The translations under genes and the position numbers were made by a program. DNA of 64,000 nucleotides from the NCBI GenBank assembly GCA_002083435.1, contig LWDJ01000029.1, forward strand, positions 31,431-95,430, in the 5' to 3' direction. This document shows, one piece after another, positions 17,093 to 25,330 of the stretch. The notes under the pieces were generated by a model. The model was given only the letters and a program-made list of their open reading frames with translations. It searched no databases and had not been told where the DNA came from. Every line of letters begins with the position of its first letter. The stretch's first letter is position 1. Origin of the DNA: Proteobacteria bacterium SG_bin6. GTDB taxonomy: Bacteria > Pseudomonadota > Alphaproteobacteria > Sphingomonadales > Sphingomonadaceae.

Positions 17093-18535
17093 CTATCGCC
17101 CCGCTTCCACCCCGATCGCGGTGCGCTGTTGCCAGCCCCAGGTCTCGCGCCCGGTCAAAAAGGCGTGCCAGCCCCACAGCGCGCCGATGTGGCGCAGCAG
17201 TTGGAAGGTAAACGGCTCGAGCAGCGAGGCGAGCATCGCCGCGCCCAGGCCCAGGCCTTCATGCTTCCCGGTCCAACGACGGTAAAGGTGGATCGACCAG
17301 AGGTGATAGCCCAGATCGAGCGTGACCTTCGCCAGCATCACGGCCAGCACCGCGCTCGCCACGAACAGCCGGCCCGTCACCAGCAGCGTCACCAGTACCC
17401 CGAAGGCGGTGATGCCATAGATCGGTTGCAGCGTGTCGAGCGTCTTTACCGGCATGTGCGCGCGGCCCAGCGCGCCGAAATGCGGGTTGCCGATCATGTC
17501 GCGGTTCCAGAACTGGGTCTGGAGATAGCCGCCGAACCAACGCCGGCGCTGCTTCAGGAAGCCGATCAGCGAGGCCGGCGCATCGGTGCGCGCGGTCGCT
17601 TCGCCTACCACCGCCACCCGCCAGCCAAGCCCGCGATCGGCCGAATGGCGGTGCAGCCGGTGGGTCAGCTCATAATCTTCGACGAGGCACAGCGGATCGA
17701 ACCCGCCGACGGTGAGCAACGCCTCGCGTCGATAGGCGCCGAAGGCGCCCGACACCAAGAGCAGGCTGTTCACCCGGCCCCAGGCGTAGCGCGACAGGAA
17801 ATTGCGGACATATTCGTAGCGCTGGAACCACTCGAAGAAGCGGCCCTTCAGGCTGGGACCGCAAATCGGCGTCAGCACGCCGGTCGCCGCGACCAGATCG
17901 GGGTCGCCCGCGAACGCCGCGCGCATCGCGCTCAGCGCGCCCGCATCTATCAACGTGTCGGCGTCGATCGTCATCACCAGATCGGTGTCGAGCCACAGCA
18001 TCGCCTGATTGAGCGCGCGCGCCTTGCCGCCATGCGGCAGCCGCAGCCAGCGCAGCCGCGGTTCGCCGGGAGCGGGATCGCTCATCACCCCGAGGGGCGG
18101 CGGCGCCAGTCGATAGAGGCTTTCGAGCACGGCGGCGGTGTCGTCGGTCGATCCGTCGTCGGCGATCAGGATCGTCTCGGGCGGCCGGTCTTGGGCAAGC
18201 AGATGATCGATCGTGACCTTCAGCACGCCCGCCTCGTTATGCGCGGCGATGATCGCGCCAAGCGTCGGCAGCGGACCGACCGTCGTCATCGGGATCGGCA
18301 GCGGCCGGGTGAGCGCGCCGATCTTGCGGCCGGTGAACGCCAGCAGCGCGCTATCGTACAGAATATAGGCAAGGCCAACCGACCAGCCGGCGAGCCCGGC
18401 GCGGAAAAAAGCCTGCGCCGTCAGGAGGACGAACAGCAGCGCGCCCGCCAAGGCGATCAGATAAGCCGATGCCGGCACCGGTCGCGGCGAGAGGCGGGGC
18501 GACTCGATCGCCAGATTGCGACTTAAAGCGTTCAA
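17093..18535 (-). CDS. Processive family 2 membrane glycosyltransferase
   Basis: A 480-residue protein with two N-terminal membrane helices and about four at the C-terminus flanking a cytoplasmic GT-A domain. Catalytic motifs are IADDGSTDDT, TIDADTLID, LVEDYELTHR (ED) and QRRRW, the D, DxD, ED, Q(R/Q)xRW set of processive enzymes such as poly-GlcNAc synthase, hyaluronan synthase and NodC. It probably polymerises a beta-linked polysaccharide and exports it. No partner gene for deacetylation or export lies next to it, so the product is unknown. The start at MNALSRN is 103 bases from the divergent cytochrome b561 gene. Confidence 0.88.
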   Translation of the reverse strand: MNALSRNLAIESPRLSPRPVPASAYLIALAGALLFVLLTAQAFFRAGLAGWSVGLAYILYDSALLAFTGRKIGALTRPLPIPMTTVGPLPTLGAIIAAHNEAGVLKVTIDHLLAQDRPPETILIADDGSTDDTAAVLESLYRLAPPPLGVMSDPAPGEPRLRWLRLPHGGKARALNQAMLWLDTDLVMTIDADTLIDAGALSAMRAAFAGDPDLVAATGVLTPICGPSLKGRFFEWFQRYEYVRNFLSRYAWGRVNSLLLVSGAFGAYRREALLTVGGFDPLCLVEDYELTHRLHRHSADRGLGWRVAVVGEATARTDAPASLIGFLKQRRRWFGGYLQTQFWNRDMIGNPHFGALGRAHMPVKTLDTLQPIYGITAFGVLVTLLVTGRLFVASAVLAVMLAKVTLDLGYHLWSIHLYRRWTGKHEGLGLGAAMLASLLEPFTFQLLRHIGALWGWHAFLTGRETWGWQQRTAIGVEAGR

Positions 18536-18637
18536 GGGTCATCTCGATTTGCAGGCGGCGGGGCTCGCGCTAAGGTAGGACCGAAACGCGCCGTCGCTAG
18601 GGTCGCCGAGCGCACGACGCGCAGTAGGGAGCAAGTG

Positions 18638-19207
18638 ATGCCGCGCCGTTACACCAATCTTGCGATCACGTTGCACTGGCTGATCGCGATCGCGGTAATC
18701 GCCAATGTCGCGCTCGCCTGGATCTGGCCGACCGTGCCCGATGCGCAGGTGCGGCCGCTGATCGACAGCCACAAGTCGCTTGGCATCACGATCCTGGCGC
18801 TCGCGCTGCTGCGACTTTTGTGGCGGCTGGCGCACCGCCCGCCGGCGCTGCCGCCGAGCTATAAGCCGTGGGAGAAGAACCTGGCCCATGCCGCCCATTG
18901 GGGGCTGTATTTCATCATCTTCGCCATGCCGATCACCGGCTGGGTGATGGACTCTGCTTGGGATCGAGCGGCGCAGAACCCCAATTACTGGTTCGGCCTG
19001 TTCGAATGGCCACGCCTGTCCTTCGTCATGGCGCTCGATCCGGCGACGAAGAAACAGGTGCACGACATTTTCGGTGAAGCACATGAACTGATCGCGAAGC
19101 TCGTCTATTTGCTCGTCGTGCTGCACATCGCCGGCGCGCTCAAGCATCAGTTTTTGGATGGCAAGCGTGAGCTGCAGCGCATTTGGTATTGGGGTCGCCC
19201 GGATTAG
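18638..19207 (+). CDS. Cytochrome b561
   Basis: A 189-residue inner-membrane protein with four helices and histidines suited to two b hemes: H13 in TLHWLIA, H in DSHKSLGIT, AHAAHWGLYF, and EAHELIAKLVYLLVVLHIAG near the C-terminus. It matches the bacterial b561/CybB family, which oxidises quinol and can pass electrons to oxygen. The ATG was chosen over a GTG one codon upstream; TAGGGAGC lies at normal spacing. It is monocistronic as far as can be seen, with a 242-base gap after it. Confidence 0.9.
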   Translation: MPRRYTNLAITLHWLIAIAVIANVALAWIWPTVPDAQVRPLIDSHKSLGITILALALLRLLWRLAHRPPALPPSYKPWEKNLAHAAHWGLYFIIFAMPITGWVMDSAWDRAAQNPNYWFGLFEWPRLSFVMALDPATKKQVHDIFGEAHELIAKLVYLLVVLHIAGALKHQFLDGKRELQRIWYWGRPD

Positions 19208-19449
19208 GAGGCGGGTGACCCAGATCAAACTTTTCCCGTGACGAACACTTATTAATGCCCCGAAATAATTGCCGTTATAGAAATTAGTGCCGCAAGGAAT
19301 ATATTGTACCCCGGCAGTTTTCTTCATGAATAGTTCGCTCCGGTTGGCCTAAAGAAAGTTTCGGAACCGGACGCGCCCCTCACGAATTGAGGGAGGCGAT
19401 CAATAACGGCTGACCAACGTTCGTTGCATCGGCCTTCCGCGAGCGAAAC
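19208..19449. other. AT-rich intergenic leader of the heptose operon
   Basis: A 242-base gap that is visibly AT-richer than its surroundings, especially 19233-19350. It lies immediately upstream of the nine-gene operon and probably holds its promoter. I could not identify a confident -35/-10 pair, operator, small RNA or coding sequence here. Confidence 0.5.
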
Positions 19450-20139
19450 ATGGCCGGTAATTGCTTGAAATTGATGCAGGTTAACATTGCTGGCTCTAAC
19501 CAGCGTCTTGCGTCGTTGAAAGAGCGTATCGGCGAAATCGTTGCACTTGTTGATCAGCACGAAATCGAAATCGTCGCGGTCCAGGCCGGGGTTGACGCCG
19601 ATGGGAACGATGGACCTTTAATGGCGCTCGGCGCCGCCCTTCCTGAGCATGGCCAGGTCGCCACCGCCAGCGGAATCGCGTTGCTTACGAAAGTGTCGAT
19701 GGCCGACGCGCGGGCAGTGCCGCTGCGCCAGCTCGGCCTGCGCGATGATCCGTTCGAGCGCGAACTGCTGATCGTCGGGCTGGCGCCCGCTGGCCCCGTG
19801 GTCGCGATCGGGCATTTTTCATGGGCTGACGAACAAGCAGAGGCAAATGTCGCGGACACGCTCGGCGCGCTGAGCGGCATGGGCGATGTGCTGCTGGTGG
19901 GGGACTTCAACCAGCCACCCGAAAGCGCCGCGCTGGCCGCGTTCGCCGAAGCAGGCTTCGTCGATTGCTGGCCGCGTCTGAACCGCGCGCGATCGGGCTT
20001 CAGTTATCCGGCGCCCACGCCCGATCGGCGGATCGATTATGTGCTGGAGCGCGCCGGCGCGCCAATGGTAACCGCGCTCGACCTCGTAACGGGGGGCTTT
20101 TCCGATCACGCGGCACTGATCGCGAGGATCGAGCGGTGA
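19450..20139 (+). CDS. Endonuclease/exonuclease/phosphatase-fold protein, catalytic Glu absent
   Basis: A 229-residue EEP-superfamily protein and first gene of the operon. Conserved elements are the N-terminal strand with Asn (LMQVNIAGSN), the His-containing strand VVAIGHFSW, GDFNQPP, RRIDYVLE and the terminal SDHAAL. The metal-binding Glu that usually follows the second strand (consensus ...LQE) is replaced: the sequence reads VAVQAGV, with A46 where Glu is expected. The chain may have lost nuclease or phosphatase activity, or use another residue. The stop overlaps the GTG of the next gene. The role within a glycan operon is unknown. Confidence 0.78.
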   Translation: MAGNCLKLMQVNIAGSNQRLASLKERIGEIVALVDQHEIEIVAVQAGVDADGNDGPLMALGAALPEHGQVATASGIALLTKVSMADARAVPLRQLGLRDDPFERELLIVGLAPAGPVVAIGHFSWADEQAEANVADTLGALSGMGDVLLVGDFNQPPESAALAAFAEAGFVDCWPRLNRARSGFSYPAPTPDRRIDYVLERAGAPMVTALDLVTGGFSDHAALIARIER

Positions 20140-21143
20140 GCGGGCGTATTCTGGTGATGCGCGCGCTCGGCGGGCTGGGCGATGTGCTGACGGCAGTGCC
20201 CGCGCTCAAGCGGCTGCGCCATGCGCATCCCGAGGCCGAGATCACCTATCTGGGGCTCGAACAGGTGCGCCCGGTGGTCGCGCGCTATGCCGAGTTGATC
20301 GACGCTTTCCTGCCGTTCCCGGGCTTTCCCGGCATCGTCGAGCAACCCTTCGCGATTGACCGGCTGAGCGCTTTCCTCGCCGAACGCGCGGCGGCGCCCC
20401 GGATCGATCTGGCGATCCAGATGCATGGCAGCGGCAGTGTCTCGAGCGTCTTTACCGCGCTGTTCGGCGCGGCGCGCTTCGCGGGCTATCATGTGCCCGG
20501 ACTTTGGGCGCCGGAGGGCAGCTCACCGTTCCCCGATCACCTGCGCGAGGCCGATCGCTGGCTCGCGTTGGTCGAGCGGCTCGGCTGTACCGAGGGTGAC
20601 GCGGCGCCCGAATTTCCGCTCGCCACCGCCGATCGCGCCGCGCCCGACGCCTTGGGGCTCGGCCGGCACTATGCGCTGATTCACCCGGGGGCGAGCGATC
20701 CCCGGCGCCGCTGGCCGCCCGATCGCTTCGCGGCGGTCGCCGACATGCTGGCGCGCGCGGGCCATGCCATCGTGCTGACCGGCACTGCGAACGAGGCGGC
20801 GGTGGTCGAAGCGGTCGCTGGGAGCATGGCCGCGCCTGCCGCCAATCTGTGCGGCGGAACGACGCTTGGCGAGATGGCCGGGCTCGTCGCCGGGGCGGCG
20901 CTGGTGGTGACCAATGACACCGGCACCGCGCATCTGGCCGAAGCATTCGCGACCCCGAGCGTGACGATCTTCATCGCGTCCGACCCCGCGCGTTGGGGGG
21001 CGGCCGATCGACTGCGCCACGTCGCGGTCGGGCGCGGCGTGCCCGATGTGCCGATCGGCGCGCCGCCGCATGACATCGCGCCGAGCCTGCCCAGGTTCGA
21101 GCAGGTGATGGCGGCGGCCACCAGCCTGATGGAGCTGGCGTGA
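20136..21143 (+). CDS. Glycosyltransferase family 9 (heptosyltransferase-like)
   Basis: A 335-residue GT-B protein. The N-terminal loop LVMRALGGLGDVLTAVPALK and C-terminal VVTNDTGTAHLAEAFATPSV are the GT9 signatures, with LIHPGASDPRRRWPPDRF between domains. Members such as WaaC and WaaF transfer heptose from ADP-heptose to a lipid-linked acceptor on the cytoplasmic membrane face. The GTG start overlaps the preceding TGA (GTGA). With GmhB and HldE downstream, a heptose donor is plausible; the acceptor is unknown. A second GT9 protein lies at 26803-27828. Confidence 0.87.
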   Translation: MSGRILVMRALGGLGDVLTAVPALKRLRHAHPEAEITYLGLEQVRPVVARYAELIDAFLPFPGFPGIVEQPFAIDRLSAFLAERAAAPRIDLAIQMHGSGSVSSVFTALFGAARFAGYHVPGLWAPEGSSPFPDHLREADRWLALVERLGCTEGDAAPEFPLATADRAAPDALGLGRHYALIHPGASDPRRRWPPDRFAAVADMLARAGHAIVLTGTANEAAVVEAVAGSMAAPAANLCGGTTLGEMAGLVAGAALVVTNDTGTAHLAEAFATPSVTIFIASDPARWGAADRLRHVAVGRGVPDVPIGAPPHDIAPSLPRFEQVMAAATSLMELA

Positions 21144-22102
21144 TGCGCCGGCTCCGCGTCTTCACCTGGCATGTCCATGGCAGCTATCTCCATTACCTGA
21201 CACATGCGCCGCACGACTTCTTTCTGCCGGTCACGCCCGATCGGGGCGAGGGGCATGGCGGGCGCACCCCCAATTTCGCCTGGGGCGCGAATGTGCGGGA
21301 GGTGCCGGTCGAGCAACTGGCGAGCGAGCGGTTCGACGTGGTGCTCTATCAGTCGCATCGCAACTGGCGGGTCGATCGGCTGAACCTGCCGCCCGCGCTG
21401 CGCGCGCTGCCAGCGGTGTATCTGGAGCATGATCCGCCGCGCGACAGCCCGACCGACACGCGCCACCCGGTCGACGATCCGCGCGTCCAAATCGTCCATG
21501 TCACCCATTTCAACGCCTTGATGTGGGACAATGGAGCGAACCCGGCGGCGGTGATCGACCACGGCGTCCCCGACCTGGGCCATCGCTATTCGGGCGAGAT
21601 CGAGCGCGGGCTGGTGGTGGTGAACGGGCTCGCGCGGCGTGGACGGCGGCTCGGCGCCGATGTGTTCGCGCGCGCGCGGGCGCGGTTGCCGCTCGATCTG
21701 GTTGGGATGTATGCCGAGGAAGCCGGTGGCATCGGCGAGGTGCCGCTCGCCGAGCTGCCCGATTTCGCCGCGCGCTACCGCTTCTTCTTCCACCCGATCC
21801 GCTACACCAGTCTCGGCCTCGCGCTGCTCGAAGCGATGATGCTCGGGCTGCCGATCGTCGGCCTCGCGACCACCGAGCTGCCGACGATCATCAGCAATGG
21901 CGAGAACGGCTTCATCGCGACCAGCGAGGCCGAATTGCACGATGCGATGCGCCGGCTGCTTGCCGATCCGGGCCTGGCGCGCGCGCTTGGCGAAGGTGCG
22001 CGGGCGACCGCGCTCGCGCGCTTCGGGATCGAACGTTTCGCGCACGATTGGGACCAGCTGTTGCGGCACGTCGCTGCCGGCGCGATCGAAAGGGCGGCGT
22101 GA
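21143..22102 (+). CDS. Glycosyltransferase family 4-like protein
   Basis: A 319-residue protein with the C-terminal GT-B half of family 4: FHPIRYTSLGLALLEAMMLG (the EX7E-like donor site with a single clear Glu), then IVGLATTELPTIISNGENGF. The N-terminal half (TWHVHGSYLHYLTHAPHDFF) lacks the usual glycine-rich loop and is shorter than in typical GT4 proteins. It probably transfers a sugar during assembly of the operon's glycan. The ATG is fused to the previous stop (TGATG) and its own stop is fused to the next ATG in the same way, indicating translational coupling. Confidence 0.8.
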   Translation: MRRLRVFTWHVHGSYLHYLTHAPHDFFLPVTPDRGEGHGGRTPNFAWGANVREVPVEQLASERFDVVLYQSHRNWRVDRLNLPPALRALPAVYLEHDPPRDSPTDTRHPVDDPRVQIVHVTHFNALMWDNGANPAAVIDHGVPDLGHRYSGEIERGLVVVNGLARRGRRLGADVFARARARLPLDLVGMYAEEAGGIGEVPLAELPDFAARYRFFFHPIRYTSLGLALLEAMMLGLPIVGLATTELPTIISNGENGFIATSEAELHDAMRRLLADPGLARALGEGARATALARFGIERFAHDWDQLLRHVAAGAIERAA

Positions 22103-23760
22103 TGTACATCGCGATGATCAGCGAACATGCCTCCCCGCTCGCCACGCTCGGCGGCGCGGACGGCGGTGGGCAGAATGTCTATGTCGCGCAGCTTTCGCGG
22201 CAATTGGCGACGTTGGGCCACCGGGTCGATGTATTCACCCGGCGCGAGGACGCCGGCGTCCCCCAACTCACCGATTTCGCTCCCGGCGTGCGGGTCGTGC
22301 AGGTGGTGGCCGGGCCGGCGCGCGTCATCCGTAAGGAGAAGCTGCTGCCGTTGATGGACGGCTTCGCCGACGAGATGCGCGATTTCTTCGCGCTCCACGG
22401 CGCGCCCGATCTGATCCACGCGCATTTCTTCATGTCTGGCCTGGTCGGAATCGACCTTGCCCGCGCCTTCGAGATTCCGGCGGTGGTGACGTTTCACGCG
22501 CTCGGCAAGGTGCGCCGACAGCACCAGCAGACGGCCGACGGCTTCCCGGACGCGCGCTTCACGATCGAGGAGCGCATCGTCGCCGAAGCCGACCGGGTGA
22601 TCGCCGAATGCCCGGAGGATGAACGCGATCTGCTCGCGCTCTACGGCGCCGATCCGCTGCGGCTGCGGATGGTGCCGTGCGGTTTCGATCCCGACGAATT
22701 CGTGCCGCTGGACAAGGCCGAGGCGCGGGCCGCGCTCGGCCTGCCGGCGGACGCGCCGATCGCGCTGCAGCTCGGGCGGATGGTGCCGCGCAAGGGTGTC
22801 GATACCGCGATCGAGGCGCTCGCCTTCGCGCAGAGGGACGCGCGGCTGGTGGTGGTCGGCGGCGCGTCGCCCGAGCCCGATCCGGCGCGCGATCCCGAAC
22901 TCGCGCGCCTGATCGCGGTCGCCGAGCGTGCCGGGGTGCGCGAGCGGGTGATCTTCACCGGGAGCCGCGGGCGCGATGTGCTGAAGCTGTATTATGGCGC
23001 GGCGGACGTGTTCGTCACCGCGCCGTGGTACGAGCCGTTCGGCATTACGCCCCTGGAAGCCATGGCGTGCGCGCGGCCGGTGATCGCCTCGGACGTGGGC
23101 GGGCTCCGTTACACGGTCGCCGAGGGCGAGACCGGGCTGCGCGTGCCACCGCGTGATCCGGCGCGGCTCGGTGCCGCGATGCGCGCGCTGCTCGGCGATC
23201 CCGCGCGGGCCGAGGGGATGGGGCGGGCGGGGCGCGCCCGGGTGCGCGAACGCTTCACCTGGCGTCAGGTCGCGCTGCAGATGGAGGAGGTGTACCGCGA
23301 AACCCTCGCCAAACGCGCCGGTGCCGGCATCGCCCGGCTCGATCCGCGCAGCGATTCGGGCGTGATCGATCAGGCCTTCGCGCTGCTTTCTGAAACACTT
23401 GCCCGCTCGCGCTATCTGCTGGGAGAGCCGATCAGGGCGGCGGCCGAGATCGTCGCCGGGGCGCTGCTCAACGGCCAGAAGGTGCTGGTGTGCGGCAATG
23501 GCGGGAGCGCCGCCGACGCGCAGCATTTCGCCGCCGAGTTCGTCGGCCGCTTCAAGAGCGACAGTCGCCGCGCGCTGCCGGTGATCGCGCTCGGCGCCGA
23601 CACCGCTTTCGTCACCGCCTGGGCGAACGACATCGGCTATCACGACGTGTTCGCGCGCGGGGTGCGCGCCTTTGGCCAGCCGGGGGACGTGCTCGTCGCG
23701 ATCAGCACCAGCGGCCGCTCCAAGAATGTCGTCGGCGCGAGGCGCGCGAGCGTGGGCTGA
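22102..23760 (+). CDS. GT4 glycosyltransferase fused to a truncated GmhA-type SIS domain
   Basis: A 552-residue reading frame. Residues 1 to ~410 are a full GT4 transferase: GGADGGGQNVYVAQLSRQL, HAHFFMSGLVG, LGRMVPRKGVDTAIEAL and PWYEPFGITPLEAMACARPV. From about residue 420 a sedoheptulose-7-phosphate isomerase (GmhA) domain follows without a linker break: VCGNGGSAADAQHFAAEF and the ANDIGY and ISTSGRSKN segments. The frame then ends prematurely at 23760, while the rest of the SIS domain continues in another frame to 23951. The intact protein would be about 616 residues. As it stands the isomerase half lacks its last helix-strand units and is probably inactive unless the shift is an error or is bypassed. 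Confidence 0.85.
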   Translation: MYIAMISEHASPLATLGGADGGGQNVYVAQLSRQLATLGHRVDVFTRREDAGVPQLTDFAPGVRVVQVVAGPARVIRKEKLLPLMDGFADEMRDFFALHGAPDLIHAHFFMSGLVGIDLARAFEIPAVVTFHALGKVRRQHQQTADGFPDARFTIEERIVAEADRVIAECPEDERDLLALYGADPLRLRMVPCGFDPDEFVPLDKAEARAALGLPADAPIALQLGRMVPRKGVDTAIEALAFAQRDARLVVVGGASPEPDPARDPELARLIAVAERAGVRERVIFTGSRGRDVLKLYYGAADVFVTAPWYEPFGITPLEAMACARPVIASDVGGLRYTVAEGETGLRVPPRDPARLGAAMRALLGDPARAEGMGRAGRARVRERFTWRQVALQMEEVYRETLAKRAGAGIARLDPRSDSGVIDQAFALLSETLARSRYLLGEPIRAAAEIVAGALLNGQKVLVCGNGGSAADAQHFAAEFVGRFKSDSRRALPVIALGADTAFVTAWANDIGYHDVFARGVRAFGQPGDVLVAISTSGRSKNVVGARRASVG

Positions 23761-23951
23761 AGACCGTCGCGCTGCTGGGTGGCGCCTTGAGCCCGTGCGT
23801 CGCGCTCGCCGACGCCGCCGTCCGCGTCCCCTCGACCGACACCGCGCGCATCCAGGAGGTACAAAGCTTGGCCCTGCATCTGATCTGTGAACTCGTCGAA
23901 GCCCGCGCGCTCGCCGCCCCCGCCAGCACGCTCGAAGAGGTGGTCTCGTGA
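23739..23951 (+). pseudogene. Frameshifted C-terminal part of the GmhA/SIS domain
   Basis: In the frame other than that of the preceding fusion, codons from 23739 read EARERGLKTVALLGG, then VPSTDTARIQEVQSLALHL and CELVEARAL, the C-terminal half of GmhA including the TARIQE metal/active-site segment. It has no start of its own. Comparing the spacing with E. coli GmhA (from memory), about seven bases appear to be missing near 23731-23739, in a repetitive GCGCGAGGCGCGCGAGCG run. The stop overlaps the GTG of the SDR gene, so the original operon coupling is kept. Confidence 0.82.
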
Positions 23952-24649
23952 TCGCGGGCGGGCGGATCATCGTGACGGGCGGGGCGAGCGGCCTCGGCGC
24001 CGAGATCGCGCGGGTGCTGGCTGAAGCCGGGGGTAAAGTGATGATCGCCGATCTTCAGGCCGAAGCCGCCGAGGCGGTCGCCGCTGAAATCGGCGGCGAG
24101 GCCTTCACTCTCGATCTCACCGACGCCGCGGCGTGCCAGGTGCTGATCGACCGCGTCGCGAGCGACGGCGGGATCGACGTGCTCGTCAACAATGCCGGCA
24201 CCGACAAGACCGAGTCGATCGAAGAACTCGACCAGGCTGATTTCGACCGCGTGATCGACGTGAACCTGCGCGCGCCCTTCGCGCTGGCCAAGGCGGCGTT
24301 TCCGCACCTGAAGGCGAAGGGGCGGGGGGCGATCATCAACATCGTCTCCACCGCGGCCAAGCGCGCCTGGGCGAATGCGACCGCCTACCACGCCAGCAAA
24401 TGGGGGCTGCTCGGCCTGTCGCACGCGATGCATGTCGAGGGGCGGCCGCTTGGCATCAAAGTGACGGCGCTGCTGGCCGGCGGGATGCGCACGCCGTTCA
24501 TCCTCGATCGCTTCCCCGATACCCCGCTCGAAAACCTGCAAGACCCGCGCGCGGTGGCGGAAACAGTGCGCTTCCTGATCGAACAACCGGCCGACACGGT
24601 GATCCCCGAACTGCTGGTCGTGCCGATGCGCGAGACGAGCTGGCCATGA
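23948..24649 (+). CDS. Short-chain dehydrogenase/reductase
   Basis: A 233-residue classical SDR: TGGASGLG (10-17) for the dinucleotide, NNAG (81-84), and S134, Y147 and K151 as the catalytic set (YHASK). It lacks the length and the TGGAGFIGS start of HldD-type epimerases, so it is not an obvious ADP-heptose 6-epimerase. It may oxidise or reduce a sugar or nucleotide-sugar hydroxyl in the same pathway. The GTG start overlaps the SIS stop, and the TGA overlaps the gmhB ATG by four bases. Substrate unknown. Confidence 0.88.
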   Translation: MIAGGRIIVTGGASGLGAEIARVLAEAGGKVMIADLQAEAAEAVAAEIGGEAFTLDLTDAAACQVLIDRVASDGGIDVLVNNAGTDKTESIEELDQADFDRVIDVNLRAPFALAKAAFPHLKAKGRGAIINIVSTAAKRAWANATAYHASKWGLLGLSHAMHVEGRPLGIKVTALLAGGMRTPFILDRFPDTPLENLQDPRAVAETVRFLIEQPADTVIPELLVVPMRETSWP

Positions 24650-25281
24650 AAGCGGTGTTTCTCGACAAGGACGGAACGCTGATCGAGGACGTGCCGCACA
24701 ATGTCGATCCGGGCCGTATCACGCTGAAGCCCGGCGCGCGCGAGGGCGTGCGCGCGCTGGCGGCGGCGGGGTATAAGATCGCGGTCGTCACCAACCAGTC
24801 GGGCATCGCGCGGGGGTTGTTCGAGCCCCGCGCGCTCGGGCCGGTCGCGATCCGGTTGCAGATGATGCTTGGGGTCCAGTTCGCGGGATTTTTCCACTGC
24901 CCGCACCATCCCGAAGGCGTGGTTCCGTCTTATGTTGTGGTCTGCACCTGCCGCAAGCCGCAGCCGGGCATGATCCTGAACGCCGCGCGCGCGATCGGAG
25001 TCGACCCCGCCCAAAGCTGGATGATCGGCGACATTCTCCACGATGTGGAAGCGGGCAATCGGGCCGGATGCCGCACGGTGTTGGTCGACAATGGCGGGGA
25101 GACCGAATGGGCGGACGGCCCGTATCGGCGGCCGACCTTCATCGCGCGCAATCTGGCCGAAGCGGCGCGCGCGATCCTGGCGGCCGCGAATCAAGCTCCT
25201 TCCCAGCTGTTCGAGGGCGTCACCCCTCCACCATTCGCTGGGCAAATCGTCCGCCTCCCCTCGAAGGGGAGGAGCTTGTGA
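24646..25281 (+). CDS. gmhB: D-glycero-D-manno-heptose-1,7-bisphosphate 7-phosphatase
   Basis: A 211-residue HAD-superfamily phosphatase. Motif I is FLDKDGT (nucleophile D7, acid/base D9), motif II TNQSGIARG, and the GmhB zinc site reads C85-P-H87 ... C100-T-C102. RKPQPGMI and MIGDILHDVEAG complete motifs III and IV. It removes the 7-phosphate from heptose bisphosphate ahead of adenylylation. The last ~28 residues (from about 184) are unlike GmhB; they are encoded by a GC-rich palindromic repeat (25254-25272) that seems to have replaced the normal end. hldE starts 50 bases later, the only real gap after 20136 in the operon. Confidence 0.9.
   Translation: MKAVFLDKDGTLIEDVPHNVDPGRITLKPGAREGVRALAAAGYKIAVVTNQSGIARGLFEPRALGPVAIRLQMMLGVQFAGFFHCPHHPEGVVPSYVVVCTCRKPQPGMILNAARAIGVDPAQSWMIGDILHDVEAGNRAGCRTVLVDNGGETEWADGPYRRPTFIARNLAEAARAILAAANQAPSQLFEGVTPPPFAGQIVRLPSKGRSL
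25254..25272. repeat. Palindromic repeat inside the gmhB 3' end
   Basis: An eight-base inverted repeat (25254-25261 and 25265-25272, CCTCCCCT/AGGGGAGG) with loop CGA. It belongs to the same GC-rich family as 9945-9970 and 44300-44321. Here it is translated as part of the gmhB C-terminus (residues around VRLPSKGRSL). Confidence 0.65.
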
Positions 25282-25330
25282 GCCCTTTGCTGAAGCGGAA
25301 AGCTGGCCTTCCGGCGGAAGGAGTACCGGC

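Noticed and set aside
21802..23970. Minus-strand frame of about 720 codons
   Set aside because: It is the mirror of the GT4-SIS coding frame in high-GC DNA and shows only Arg/Ala/Gly-rich low complexity.
23948..24649. SDR gene as HldD epimerase
   Set aside because: At 233 residues with a classical SDR layout it is about 80-100 residues too short and lacks the extended-SDR start motif.
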